Shown piece by piece: positions 25,086 to 34,153 of a DNA stretch of 64,000 nucleotides. A program made the translations under genes and the position numbers. The notes below the pieces were generated by a model. That model was not told the DNA's origin and did no database searches. It saw only the letters and a program-made list of their open reading frames with translations. The first letter of the stretch is position 1; the number at the start of each line of letters is the position of its first letter. Source of the DNA: JADHLJ01 sp038146985 (GTDB lineage Bacteria > Pseudomonadota > Alphaproteobacteria > Thalassobaculales > Thalassobaculaceae); contig JAYQSQ010000018.1 of the NCBI GenBank assembly GCA_038146985.1, forward strand, positions 124,001-188,000. Direction: 5' to 3'.

Positions 25086-26729
25086 TTATTGCTTGTGATA
25101 TAATAGTATTCCTATACATAATATGCCAAATATAATTAAATAAAATAGGTCTCCTATTATTGAATATGTTGTCGGTTGTTCCGAACGCATCGGAAGGTAT
25201 CCATCGGCAATACCTTTTTCACTCAGGGGTATCTGTACCATCGTCCGACCGTAGGCATCGTATATCCCGGAGATGCCCGTGTTGGCAGCCCGGATTAGCG
25301 GAATACCTTCCTCGATTGCGCGCATTTTTGATATCGCGAGATGTTGATACGGGCCCGAGCTGCGGCCATACCAAGCATCATTGGTCAGATTCAGAAGCGC
25401 CGCCACGGGCCTGGCGCCACCGCCGGTCGCGACCTCGCCCGGAAAAATGATTTCGTAGCAAATCAGCGGGCTGACCAGACCAAGACCCGCGACGTTCAAG
25501 GGCGTGCGCGCCGGACCTGGCGTAAAATCAGTGAAGGATTGAACGACGCGCGGCAGCAAATTCAAGGATCTGAGCGGCACATACTCGCCGAAAGGCACCA
25601 GATGAACCTTGTCGTAACGCGCGCTTATCAAACCATCGGCGCCGATCCCGATCATCGAATTGTACACGCGGCGCGGTAGGTCTTCCGAGATCGTCGGTGC
25701 GCCGGTAACGAGAGTCCCGGTTTGCGGTGCCGCGGCGGCGACGGCGTGGCGCAGGTTGCGGTCCTGTGCCAGGAAGCCGGGAACCGCTGTTTCCGGCCAA
25801 ATGATCACGGTCGGTTCCGTGCCGTCCGCGAGGCCGGGCGCGCGGTGGCTGGGGGAACGCGCTCGGCTGAGCTCCAGGTAGGTGGCGAGATGGCGGGCCC
25901 GGAGTTCGGGTTTCCATTTGTCCTTCTGTGCGATGTTTCCCTGCACCAGGCGGATGACGACCTTTTCGTCGGCTGCGGGCGGCGCGGCGTCGAGGCGGGC
26001 CGCGCCAGCCGCCCATAACAGGGCAGGCAAGGCCAGACAGCCGAACCCGATCAGGTTTCGACGCCTGGAGAACCCACGATCCGGGCCGGCGATCACGGCG
26101 GGCCCGACGGCGAAGACGAGAACCAGGAGTGACAGTCCGTAGGCGCCGGTGACCGAGGCCGTCTGGCTTAGTTCATGCGAGACCGAAAACGCGTAGGCCG
26201 GCAGGTTCCAGGGAAAGCCCGTGAACAAATGCCCCCGCGCATAGTCGGCCGAGCTCCACAGCGCTGCCACGGCAACGGCGCGGAGCCAACCGGGAGCCGC
26301 GAGCCATGGCAGAAAGGCCATTACCGCTGCGGGAAAGCATGCCAGGGCCATCGGCAAGCCAATCGCGGCCAACGGAACGAAAACCGCGAACTTGTCGCTT
26401 TCGACCAGGAGCGCGTTGGAAATCCAATAAAGGCCCGCGAGATGGTAACCGAAGCCGAAAAGCCAGCCTTGCCACGCCGCCTGCGCGGCGCCGATGCCGC
26501 GTTCCAGGCGCCAGGCCAGGACCGAGAAGGCAAACAGTCCCGGCAGAAAATGCACCGGCGGCAAGGCCGCTGCGGCTACGGCTCCCAGCGTTATAGTCGT
26601 CAGCGCGCCCCGCCAGCCGGTCAATCCTGCCAGATAGCGGATCACGCGGGACATCCAACCGGCGCCCGACGTCTTGTCTCGGTCGTCGTTTAACTTTTCG
26701 GGGTCGTCGGTCGGAGGATCAACCGGCAA
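25086..26729 (-). CDS. lnt: Apolipoprotein N-acyltransferase
   Basis: Inner-membrane enzyme that adds the third acyl chain to the N-terminal cysteine of lipoproteins. About seven hydrophobic segments in the first half are followed by a periplasmic nitrilase domain with the triad glutamate (IIWPETAVPG), lysine (YDKVHLVPFGEYVP) and cysteine (PLICYEIIFP), then a last membrane helix near the C-terminus (LFYLIIFGILCIGILL). Length 547 aa. The start overlaps the corC stop by 11 bases. The last 70 bases are distinctly AT-rich compared with the rest of the gene. Confidence 0.97.
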   Translation of the reverse strand: MPVDPPTDDPEKLNDDRDKTSGAGWMSRVIRYLAGLTGWRGALTTITLGAVAAAALPPVHFLPGLFAFSVLAWRLERGIGAAQAAWQGWLFGFGYHLAGLYWISNALLVESDKFAVFVPLAAIGLPMALACFPAAVMAFLPWLAAPGWLRAVAVAALWSSADYARGHLFTGFPWNLPAYAFSVSHELSQTASVTGAYGLSLLVLVFAVGPAVIAGPDRGFSRRRNLIGFGCLALPALLWAAGAARLDAAPPAADEKVVIRLVQGNIAQKDKWKPELRARHLATYLELSRARSPSHRAPGLADGTEPTVIIWPETAVPGFLAQDRNLRHAVAAAAPQTGTLVTGAPTISEDLPRRVYNSMIGIGADGLISARYDKVHLVPFGEYVPLRSLNLLPRVVQSFTDFTPGPARTPLNVAGLGLVSPLICYEIIFPGEVATGGGARPVAALLNLTNDAWYGRSSGPYQHLAISKMRAIEEGIPLIRAANTGISGIYDAYGRTMVQIPLSEKGIADGYLPMRSEQPTTYSIIGDLFYLIIFGILCIGILLYHKQ

Positions 26730-27684
26730 CGTCTTCCGCCGGTTCGGACGGACGCCTTACCCTTACTGATTTCAGACGTCTGGGATCGGCGTCGATGACC
26801 TCGAACTCCAGGCCGCTCTGGTGACGGACGATCTCGCCGCGCTTGGCGATCCGTCCGGTGATGCCAAAGATCAGGCCGGCGACGGTATCGGCTTCCTCGC
26901 GTTCGTCCTCGCTCAAAACCGGTCCGAAAAGCGCCTCGAGTTCTTCCACCGTCGCCCGCGCATCGGCGATGGCCATGCCCTCGCCCTCGGAGACGATCTT
27001 CGGGCCCTCCTCGACATCATGCTCGTCGATGATTTCACCGACGATTTCCTCGACAAGGTCTTCGATCGTGATCAAGCCGTCGATGCCGCCGAACTCGTCG
27101 ACGACCAGGGCCAGATGGCGGCGGTTCAACCGCATCTCCTGCAGCAGGTCGAGCGCCCGTATGGTCGGCGAAACAAACAGCGTTTCGCGCAGAAGATCGG
27201 GAACGGACGCCGGCTGCGAGGAACTGAGATGTGCCAGAACGTCTTTGATGTGAACCATGCCGATCGCGTCGTCCAGGGTCTCGCGGTACACCGGTAACCG
27301 GGAATGAGCCGCTTCGATCATCTGGGAGGCGAGTTCCTGAATCGGCGTCTTCACATCGACCGCGACAATGTCCGCCCGAGGAACCATGACGTCGCGGGCC
27401 GATATGTCGCGCAGGCCGAGAACATTGCGGATGAGCGTCCTCTCGTGACTGTCGATCGCCACGGAGTCGACATGCTCCTCCTCGATCAGTTCCTCCAGCG
27501 TGTCGCGTACGGTCGGCCCTTCCGAGATCAGGCCGATCGCGCGCAGGCATTGCTTGATCGATCCCAGCAGCCCGCCGGACTCGTCCGAGCCGTTTCCTTG
27601 ATTGTCGGCTTCGGGACGCGCGTCGGAAACCGGGTCTGGTTCGATCGAGTCTGCCGAAGGCTTGTGATACTCGGCGCTCGTCAT
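26719..27684 (-). CDS. corC: CBS-domain protein, CorC/TlyC (hemolysin C) family
   Basis: A 321-aa cytosolic protein with two CBS domains (about residues 95-225; first begins RDVMVPRADIVAVDV, second includes LALVVDEFGGIDGLITIEDLVEEI) and a C-terminal CorC_HlyC transporter-associated domain ending DADPRRLKSVRVRR. The N-terminal membrane domain of longer CNNM/HlyC proteins is absent, so this is the soluble ybeX/corC type that sits beside lnt in proteobacteria. Links to magnesium/cobalt efflux come from E. coli and Salmonella genetics. It overlaps ybeY by four bases and lnt by eleven. Confidence 0.93.
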   Translation of the reverse strand: MTSAEYHKPSADSIEPDPVSDARPEADNQGNGSDESGGLLGSIKQCLRAIGLISEGPTVRDTLEELIEEEHVDSVAIDSHERTLIRNVLGLRDISARDVMVPRADIVAVDVKTPIQELASQMIEAAHSRLPVYRETLDDAIGMVHIKDVLAHLSSSQPASVPDLLRETLFVSPTIRALDLLQEMRLNRRHLALVVDEFGGIDGLITIEDLVEEIVGEIIDEHDVEEGPKIVSEGEGMAIADARATVEELEALFGPVLSEDEREEADTVAGLIFGITGRIAKRGEIVRHQSGLEFEVIDADPRRLKSVRVRRPSEPAEDVAG

Positions 27685-28250
27685 GACGGTACTCCGATGC
27701 CTGTCTCGACTGGGACATCCGCATCCCTATAGGGATCCGGAACACCGAGACCGGCCAGGATCCTGGTTTCGAGAGCTTCCATGCGGATCGCGTCGCGCTC
27801 TGCCTCGTGGTCGTAGCCAAGCAAGTGCAGACATCCGTGCACGACGAGATGTTGGACATGGTGATTGAGCGGCCGGCCATACTCTGCGCTCTCGCGAGAC
27901 ACGGTCTCGAATCCCAGGATCACATCGCCAAGCACATGGCTCATGCCTGGCAGAGTGGAACCAGCCGTCGCGAAGGAAAGCACGTTGGTCGGCTTGTCCA
28001 AGCCGCGGAAATCACGATTCAGCCGGCGCACGGTTTCGTCGTCGGCCAGGACGACCGTGATCTCGCCGATCTTGGCATCTGTTCCGTTGGAGCACGCCGC
28101 TACCGCGGCCCGGCTGAGTAGCTCAATTTCCGGACAGGCGCGTGTCCACGCATTATCGGTTACCGAGACAACCACCAAATCGTCTTCGGCGGTGGTCTCG
28201 CCCATAGCGTCCGGTTCCGGATCGTCGGATCGCGCGCGTCGTCGTCTCAT
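27681..28250 (-). CDS. ybeY: Endoribonuclease YbeY (rRNA maturation)
   Basis: Zinc-dependent single-strand endoribonuclease acting in 16S rRNA 3'-end maturation and ribosome quality control. The zinc signature VVHGCLHLLGYDHEAERDA supplies three histidines. KPTNVLSFA upstream is also conserved. The 189-aa length includes a short acidic, arginine-led N-terminal tail (RRRRARSDDPEPD) beyond the usual core; an internal ATG 15 codons in is an alternative start. Four-base overlaps on both sides tie it to phoH and corC. Confidence 0.96.
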   Translation of the reverse strand: MRRRRARSDDPEPDAMGETTAEDDLVVVSVTDNAWTRACPEIELLSRAAVAACSNGTDAKIGEITVVLADDETVRRLNRDFRGLDKPTNVLSFATAGSTLPGMSHVLGDVILGFETVSRESAEYGRPLNHHVQHLVVHGCLHLLGYDHEAERDAIRMEALETRILAGLGVPDPYRDADVPVETGIGVPS

Positions 28251-29266
28251 TTTTCGGCACCCTTGCCGATAAGCAGCCCGTCCCGCTTGCCGTAGGCATC
28301 AACGATGCGCGTGACCAGAGGATGGCGGACCACATCCGCGGCGGTAAACTCGGTAAAGGCGATGCCTGGCACGCCCCGCAGGACGTCAAGCGAATCCCGC
28401 AATCCCGATTTCGCGCCGAACGGCAAATCGATCTGTGACAGGTCGCCGGTGACGCACATCCTGGAATTCTCACCCATGCGTGTCAGAAACATCTTCATCT
28501 GGGTCGGTGTCGTGTTCTGCGCTTCGTCGAGGATGGCAAACGCATTCGCCAGCGTGCGGCCACGCATGAAGGCAAGAGGCGCGACTTCGATTTCCCCGCT
28601 TCCGAGTAAACGCTCCACCTGTTCGCCAGGCATCATATCATAAAGTGCGTCATAGAGGGGACGCAGATACGGATCGACCTTATCCTTCATGTCACCGGGT
28701 AGAAAACCGAGGCGTTCGCCCGCTTCAACAGCCGGGCGTGACAGGATGATCCGGTCAACACGGCGCCGTTTCAGCAGATTTACCGCCATTGCCACCGCAA
28801 GATAGGTCTTGCCGGTTCCCGCCGGTCCCAACCCGAAGACAAGCTCGCTCTCGGCGAGCGCGCGGATATAGGCATGCTGATTTGGCGATCTCGGCGCGAC
28901 CGGCCGCTTCCAGGTCTCCAGATTGGTTGCCGTATCCTCGAACTTCGAAAGATCCGGACCGTCTGCCGATGCCTGCCCGTTGAGTGCGAAGGAAACCGCC
29001 GCGTCGACGGTTCCCAGGTCCATCATGTCCTTGCCCTTGCCCTTTTCCAGGCGCCGGTACAATGCTTCCAGCGTCGCCCGGGCGATGGGGGTTGAGACCT
29101 TGTCTCCGGTGATCTCTACGGTGTTTCCGAAACAGGCCAGGGAAACCTTCAATTTCTGTTCGATCCGCGCGAGATTGCGGTCGTGTTGACCGAACAGCAG
29201 CGGTAGCAGCTTGTGGTCGTCGAACTCCAGGGTGAGCCGATCTCCGTCACCGTGCTTGACGTTCAC
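28247..29266 (-). CDS. ybeZ: PhoH-like P-loop ATPase (YbeZ)
   Basis: A 339-aa cytosolic ATPase. An N-terminal KH-like region (KVSLACFGNTVEITGD) precedes the PhoH domain with Walker A GPAGTGKTYLAVAMA, Walker B-like FAILDEAQNTTPTQMKMFL and GDLSQIDLPFG. It is placed with miaB, ybeY, corC and lnt, the YbeZYX-Lnt arrangement. From E. coli, YbeZ partners YbeY in RNA metabolism; the same pairing is inferred here. It overlaps miaB and ybeY by four bases each. Confidence 0.94.
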   Translation of the reverse strand: MNVKHGDGDRLTLEFDDHKLLPLLFGQHDRNLARIEQKLKVSLACFGNTVEITGDKVSTPIARATLEALYRRLEKGKGKDMMDLGTVDAAVSFALNGQASADGPDLSKFEDTATNLETWKRPVAPRSPNQHAYIRALAESELVFGLGPAGTGKTYLAVAMAVNLLKRRRVDRIILSRPAVEAGERLGFLPGDMKDKVDPYLRPLYDALYDMMPGEQVERLLGSGEIEVAPLAFMRGRTLANAFAILDEAQNTTPTQMKMFLTRMGENSRMCVTGDLSQIDLPFGAKSGLRDSLDVLRGVPGIAFTEFTAADVVRHPLVTRIVDAYGKRDGLLIGKGAEK

Positions 29267-30702
29267 CGTGTGCGTTCCTCCCTTTCGGCAGAATAAGCCA
29301 TGTTCGCGACCCTTGCCGGTGCGCCGATTGTCGCAATGTGACCCGCAAGGCTGTTGCCCAGCCCTTCGGTGATTTCGACATCGGTGAGGGTGCCGAAAAG
29401 CCTATCCGGGCCATCAAAATGCACCGACTGCATGTAGGGGCCGCGGCCGAGCAACTGACCCGGACGCTGTCCGATGCGTTCAACCAGGATTTTCTGAGTG
29501 CCGCCGATGCTCGCGACGTTGAAGGCGCGCTGCTGGGCATCAAGGAGCTGTTGCAGACCCTGTAGCCGCTCCGATCTCACATCCTCGGGAATCTGTTCCT
29601 TCGCCGCGGCCGGCGTTCCGGGTCTGGGGCTGTATTTGAATGAATAGGCCTGCGCGAATCCGATCTTGGTGACCAGGTTCAATGTGGCGGCGAAATCGGT
29701 ATCGGTTTCACCGGGATGGCCGACGATGAAATCCGAGGAAAGGGCGAGGTCGGGCCGCGCGTTTCGAAGTCTGTCCACCAGGCGCAGATAATCGGCGGCG
29801 CTATGCTTGCGGTTCATCGCTTCCAATATGCGGTCGGAACCCGATTGCACCGGCAGATGCAGGAAGGGCATCAGTTGCGGGATATCGCCGTGCGCCGCGA
29901 TCAGATCGTCATGCATGTCGCGCGGGTGAGACGTCGTATAGCGAATGCGCTCGAGACCGTCGATGTCGGCAAGCGCCCGGATCAGTCGGGCCAGAGACCA
30001 TTCCCGTCCGTCCGGCCCGTCGCCGTGGTACGCGTTGACGTTCTGGCCGAGCAGGGTGATCTCAAGAACGCCGCCCTCCACCAGACGCCGAGCCTCGTCA
30101 AGGACGGCCGTCGCCGGGCGCGATATCTCCGCGCCGCGCGTGTAGGGAACCACGCAGAAGGAACAGAACTTGTCGCAGCCCTCCTGAATTGTCAGGAAGG
30201 CGCTGCTCGAAGTCGCGGAATTCTGGGGCAGGTGATCGAATTTGCTTTCCGGCGGGAAATCGGTGTCGAGCAGCCGGGCGCCCCGGGTTTTGGTGCCGCC
30301 GCCGGCCGCCTTGGCGACCAGTTCAGGCAATCGGTGATAGGTTTGCGGGCCGAACACCATATCCACATACGGTGCCCGATCCAGAATCTCCTGGCCTTCG
30401 GCCTGCGCGACGCAGCCCGCGACCGCTAGCAGGACCTCGCGCCCTTCGTCCAGAGCGCCGCTCTTCAGCACCCGCATCCGCCCCAGTTCCGAAAAGATCT
30501 TCTCGGTCGCTTTTTCACGTATGTGGCAGGTGTTGAGAATGATCAGATCCGCGGCATCCGCCGTGTCCACGAGATCGTAGCCGGAAGGCGCCAGCGCATC
30601 CGCCATGCGATCGGAATCGTAGACGTTCATCTGGCAGCCGTAGGTCTTGATGAAAAGCGACTTTCTCGCCGCCGCGTCACGCAGCTTGTTCGGTGCCGTC
30701 AT
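29263..30702 (-). CDS. miaB: tRNA-2-methylthio-N6-dimethylallyladenosine synthase
   Basis: Radical-SAM methylthiotransferase that converts i6A37 to ms2i6A37 in tRNAs reading UNN codons. The N-terminal cluster domain has TYGCQMNVYDSD and a later AGCVAQAEG. The radical-SAM motif CDKFCSFCVVPYTRG carries the CxxxCxxC ligands, and a TRAM domain closes the protein (VERIGQRPGQLLGRGPYMQS). Length 479 aa is typical. It is the first gene of the overlapping miaB-ybeZ-ybeY-corC-lnt operon. The 110-bp spacer before it holds no evident motif. Confidence 0.97.
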   Translation of the reverse strand: MTAPNKLRDAAARKSLFIKTYGCQMNVYDSDRMADALAPSGYDLVDTADAADLIILNTCHIREKATEKIFSELGRMRVLKSGALDEGREVLLAVAGCVAQAEGQEILDRAPYVDMVFGPQTYHRLPELVAKAAGGGTKTRGARLLDTDFPPESKFDHLPQNSATSSSAFLTIQEGCDKFCSFCVVPYTRGAEISRPATAVLDEARRLVEGGVLEITLLGQNVNAYHGDGPDGREWSLARLIRALADIDGLERIRYTTSHPRDMHDDLIAAHGDIPQLMPFLHLPVQSGSDRILEAMNRKHSAADYLRLVDRLRNARPDLALSSDFIVGHPGETDTDFAATLNLVTKIGFAQAYSFKYSPRPGTPAAAKEQIPEDVRSERLQGLQQLLDAQQRAFNVASIGGTQKILVERIGQRPGQLLGRGPYMQSVHFDGPDRLFGTLTDVEITEGLGNSLAGHIATIGAPARVANMAYSAEREERTR

Positions 30703-30812
30703 CCGGTTCCGTTCTGCGAGCGATCAGCCGTAAGCGCAGGCATTCTCTCCGGTTCCCGCGTATTTCACCAAGGGAAAGAGTATCATCGGACCTCGCCAAG
30801 TCAAGCAAACCG

Positions 30813-31634
30813 TCACGGTTCGCCATCCCTTCCGACCCCCTCGGCGACCTGTCGGTAACAGTGATTGGCCAAGGCCTTGCGATCGGCGAAATCGGATGCG
30901 CGAACGGGATCATGAAATCGGATGATGATCTCGGCAGAGCCGAGCGACAAGGCCGACCACAGGTGCGGCGCCAGGTCCATGTCGCCGAACCAGGCATAGA
31001 AGGGCCGATAGGCCCGGCCGATCGGGATGCCGTTTAACCGGGCGTAGCGGATCGAGATCGGCTGAATCAAGACCGCGCTGCTTTCCACGGCCGCGAAAAG
31101 CGTGCTCTTGAATGGCAACACGCGGCTGCCGTCGCTGCTCGTGCCTTCGGGAAAGACGATCAGGGAATCCGGGGTGTCGAGCCGCGCTCGAATATTGCCG
31201 ATTTGGGAACGAGGGTCGGTGGCCCGCCGGTCGATGAAGACCGTCCGGCACAGCCGCGCCAGAAATCCGAATACCGGCCACGCCGCAACGTCGCTTTTGG
31301 CGACGAAACCAGCGTCGAGCAGGGACCCGAGGGCAATAACGTCGAAATAGGAGACATGATTGGATACGAACAGGACCGACGGATCTTGTACCGGGGCGCC
31401 GTCGCAGCGGACGCGCAGGCCGATGATGCCGGCGGTCAGCCGGTGATGGGCTCGTGGTATCGCGCGCGCCAGGGCCGGCCAGCATGCCAAGGCGGCGGCC
31501 TGGAAGGGCAGCAACGCGGCGGTCAGAAGGCCATAGGCGGCGAGCCGGCTGCCCGCCAACCAGGGGTTGCCGATTTTGGCGATGGCAAAGGCCTCGTCGT
31601 TCCGCGCCGCCATTTCGCCCTGTGCCGTGTTCAT
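30813..31634 (-). CDS. olsA: 1-acyl-glycerol-3-phosphate / lyso-ornithine-lipid acyltransferase (PlsC family)
   Basis: Membrane-associated O-acyltransferase, 273 aa, with an N-terminal hydrophobic segment (GLLTAALLPFQAAALACWPAL split around a helix). The PlsC catalytic box HX4D is NHVSYFD, and the glycerophosphate-binding box is FPEGTSSDG. It overlaps the olsB stop by four bases (ATGA), so it most likely O-acylates the lyso-ornithine lipid made by OlsB. A dual role in phosphatidic acid synthesis is possible, since some OlsA homologues do both. The gene order before miaB resembles the olsA position in Sinorhizobium. Confidence 0.85.
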   Translation of the reverse strand: MNTAQGEMAARNDEAFAIAKIGNPWLAGSRLAAYGLLTAALLPFQAAALACWPALARAIPRAHHRLTAGIIGLRVRCDGAPVQDPSVLFVSNHVSYFDVIALGSLLDAGFVAKSDVAAWPVFGFLARLCRTVFIDRRATDPRSQIGNIRARLDTPDSLIVFPEGTSSDGSRVLPFKSTLFAAVESSAVLIQPISIRYARLNGIPIGRAYRPFYAWFGDMDLAPHLWSALSLGSAEIIIRFHDPVRASDFADRKALANHCYRQVAEGVGRDGEP

Positions 31635-32476
31635 TGCAGGCGCATTCCGCGGGCTGTTCGCTCGTAGTGTCGGAAGTATCGCCCCGCCAGGCTTTCCATC
31701 CGAACAACAATGCAGACATCGGTCGTGTTGAACTGCTCATCGATGACGGCGCCGTCACCGACCCAGCCGCCCAGCCGCAGATATCCTTTGATCAAAGGAG
31801 GAAGCGCGGCGGCGGCGCGTTTCTCATCGATATCGGCCTTGGGTAGAAAGTTCATGTCGACATAGTGGTCCGGCAATGCCCGGGGCCGAAGCTCCTCGGG
31901 GGCGAGATGGCTGTGATGAAGATAGGAGAGAGCCTCTCCATGGGCCAGCGGGTCGCATCCGGGCAGACTCGCGCAACCGAACATCAGCTGGATCTTGTGC
32001 TCGAAAGCATAAGCCGCGAGGCCTTGCCATAACAGCGACATTGTCGCCCGGGAGCGGAACTCCCGATCGACGCATGACCGACCGAGTTCCAATATCTCTC
32101 CCTTGGCATTAGTCAGTTTCGAGATGTCGTATTCGCGCGACGTATAGTAGCCGCCGGTGTTTTCCGACAGCTTCCGGCGCAGCAGGCGGTAGGTACCAAC
32201 CACCAGACCGCCTCGGGAATGATCGACCACAAGAAGATGTTCCGCCTGCTCATCGAAAGCGTCCCGATCGAGCTTCAATATGGCGGTTTCCTGGGACGGC
32301 TTGGCGCCCATCTCCTCGTAGAAGACCCGGTACCTCAATTCCTGTGCCGCCTCGATATCGTGTTTTCCACTGGCGAGACGCACTTCGATGGAGCCTAGAC
32401 TGAGCGATCCCGGCAGCAGACCATTCGCCGGGACCGACGCACTTTGATGCGCGTTGACTTCCGTTGCCGTGACCAT
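31631..32476 (-). CDS. olsB: L-ornithine N-alpha-acyltransferase (lyso-ornithine lipid synthase)
   Basis: Transfers a 3-hydroxyacyl group from acyl-ACP to the alpha-amino group of ornithine, the first step of ornithine-lipid synthesis. The start at 32476 gives 281 aa; the frame is open further upstream but without conserved residues. GNAT/OlsB signatures are AAQELRYRVFYEEMGA, VVGTYRLLRR, EILELGRSCVDREFRSRATM, and the C-terminal LIKGYLRLGGWVGDGAVID. Translational coupling with olsA supports the pathway call. Promoter elements in 32477-32640 are not clear. Confidence 0.92.
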   Translation of the reverse strand: MVTATEVNAHQSASVPANGLLPGSLSLGSIEVRLASGKHDIEAAQELRYRVFYEEMGAKPSQETAILKLDRDAFDEQAEHLLVVDHSRGGLVVGTYRLLRRKLSENTGGYYTSREYDISKLTNAKGEILELGRSCVDREFRSRATMSLLWQGLAAYAFEHKIQLMFGCASLPGCDPLAHGEALSYLHHSHLAPEELRPRALPDHYVDMNFLPKADIDEKRAAAALPPLIKGYLRLGGWVGDGAVIDEQFNTTDVCIVVRMESLAGRYFRHYERTARGMRLQ

Positions 32477-32723
32477 GGAACCCTTTCTAGTTTCGAGTGG
32501 AGTACACAAGCAGTTGAAGAGGTAAGGCGAGAGGTGCGTTCGGTCCAAGTCTCGCGCGGCCCGGTTATTCGTTCGGATCGCGGAATACCGAGAATGCCAG
32601 TAGCCTTTTGCGATACAGGATGACCATAGCAAGAGATCATTACGGAAAAGCGAGCGCCTGATTATGAATTTGAAATATTTCCACAGCTATCGATCGGCGC
32701 CGGGTTCGTCTCTCGGAATAGAA

Positions 32724-32752
32724 GAACCCGCCCCAAGGGAGGCGGGTTCCAC
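32724..32752 (-). terminator. Intrinsic terminator downstream of mucR
   Basis: GAACCCGCC and GGCGGGTTC form a perfect 9-bp stem with an 8-nt loop, followed on the minus strand by TTCTATTC. It lies about 50 bp after the mucR stop and separates mucR from olsB. The rest of 32640-32801 shows no gene. Confidence 0.7.
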
Positions 32753-32801
32753 CTAATTCACTATTGCTCCCTGCACCCGGTCTGGGCCGGGCCGGGGACT
32801 G

Positions 32802-33236
32802 TTAGCGCCGGGAGCGGCGGCGCCCGGAATTGCCAAGACCGATTTCCTTCGCCAGCTTGCTGCGCTGCTTGGCGTAATTCGGCGCCACCATCGGATAGGT
32901 GCCCGGAAGTCCCCAGCGTTCGCGATATTCCTCGGGGGTCATGTTATAGGCCGTCTTAAGGTGTCTCTTCAGCATCTTGAGACGCTTGCCGTCTTCGAGG
33001 CAGATGATGTAATCCGGCGTGACGGATTTGTTGATCGGAACCACCGGTTTCGGCGTTTCGGGTTTCGCTGGCTCGGCGATCCCCAGGCCAGTCAAAGCCG
33101 CATAGACCCGGTCTATCAGTTGCGGCAAGTCTTCGGAGGACACAGTGTTGTTCGACACATAGGCCGAGACCACTTCCACTGTATATTCAATTCGATCGTT
33201 TTCTTCCGCATCCGCGACCATATTTTTCAGTCCCAT
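32802..33236 (-). CDS. mucR: MucR/Ros-family transcriptional regulator
   Basis: A 144-aa nucleoid-type regulator of exopolysaccharide, motility and virulence genes in alphaproteobacteria. The oligomerisation half starts YTVEVVSAYVSNNTV. The zinc-finger-like DNA-binding part is YIICLEDGKRLKMLKRHLKT followed by MTPEEYRERWGLP and YPMVAPNYA. As in other MucR proteins, the second zinc cysteine of Ros is replaced by aspartate (CLED). The tail RRRSRR is basic. MucR proteins bind AT-rich DNA and often repress themselves; the AT-rich upstream region fits this. Confidence 0.95.
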   Translation of the reverse strand: MGLKNMVADAEENDRIEYTVEVVSAYVSNNTVSSEDLPQLIDRVYAALTGLGIAEPAKPETPKPVVPINKSVTPDYIICLEDGKRLKMLKRHLKTAYNMTPEEYRERWGLPGTYPMVAPNYAKQRSKLAKEIGLGNSGRRRSRR

Positions 33237-33568
33237 AATAATGATCGTAACAACTTCCTGCGTCCTCTTATGGCAAGCTTATTGCAAAAGCAACATAAAA
33301 AACATGGAGGATTTCTGAAGATACAATTCTGGCCGAAATCTTTTACACTGATCTAAATTCTCAACAATATCTGAAATAAACTAAGTTACATTCGATCTAA
33401 ATTCATTATTGAACAAAAATTGCATCAATAATATAATAAAAACATTTTGTTTATTTATAAATATTAAATAATGACTCAATAATATTTGATGTATTGGTAA
33501 ATCTTTAAGGGCGCAGTTTCACGTATTTCATTTGGCCGTCGCTTGTCATCGTCATTCTTTGCGTCGAA
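33237..33568. promoter_or_regulatory. AT-rich, gene-free region upstream of mucR
   Basis: About 330 bp between the 3' end of rimI and the mucR start. Roughly 33290-33500 is strikingly AT-rich, with A/T runs and TATAAA/TTTATT-type steps, against a GC-rich genome. No open frame or terminator is convincing. It is a natural target for MucR-type binding and probably contains the mucR promoter. Confidence 0.6.
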
Positions 33569-34153
33569 TCAATATCTTGACCAACATCGGTGATAATTCC
33601 CGCTGGCTGAGGGAGAATTTCCGGACGATCGCTTTTCAGCTTTTATACGTTGTAATAAGGACCGGGAGATTTCGGCGCGTAGCACCAATGCGTTGTGAAT
33701 CGTCCGGTTATTCATCGTATAATAGTTGTGCCGAGTGCCGAATTTCTCGAATCCGACGCGGCTATAGAAAGCAATTGCCGCCCGATTCGTTTCACTCACT
33801 TCCAGAAAAACAGTGTTCACCCGTTTTGAATTCATGAAATACAGGGTTCGTTCCAATAGAGTTCTAGCGATCCCGCGCCGGCGGAATCCGTCTTGGACCG
33901 CAATCGAAAGTATTTCGCCTTCGTCCGCCATGGTGCGGAACAGCACGTATCCCAGGAAACGTGCCGGCGCGCCGTGGCGTGCCTGAACTAACGCGAACCC
34001 TCGCATGCCCGCGGACCGGAGCATGGCGTTGATGTCGCGTGCGCTCCAAGACATGCCGAGACGATGATCCTGAAGCGAGGCGATTTGTGCCGACAGGCGG
34101 GGGCCGGGGCGCGTGACCGGCCGGATCGCACGGCCATATTGCAATGGATTCAT
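33569..34153 (-). CDS. rimI: Ribosomal-protein S18-type alanine N-acetyltransferase RimI
   Basis: GNAT acetyltransferase, 194 aa. The acetyl-CoA loop region is ILSIAVQDGFRRRGIARTLL, and VFLEVSETNRAAIAFYSRVGF is the classical RimI signature. It overlaps tsaB by four bases (rimI ATG at 34153, tsaB stop at 34150), the common tsaB-rimI pair. The last 40 residues extend beyond the usual end and lie in DNA that becomes AT-richer toward the mucR upstream region. Confidence 0.9.
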   Translation of the reverse strand: MNPLQYGRAIRPVTRPGPRLSAQIASLQDHRLGMSWSARDINAMLRSAGMRGFALVQARHGAPARFLGYVLFRTMADEGEILSIAVQDGFRRRGIARTLLERTLYFMNSKRVNTVFLEVSETNRAAIAFYSRVGFEKFGTRHNYYTMNNRTIHNALVLRAEISRSLLQRIKAEKRSSGNSPSASGNYHRCWSRY

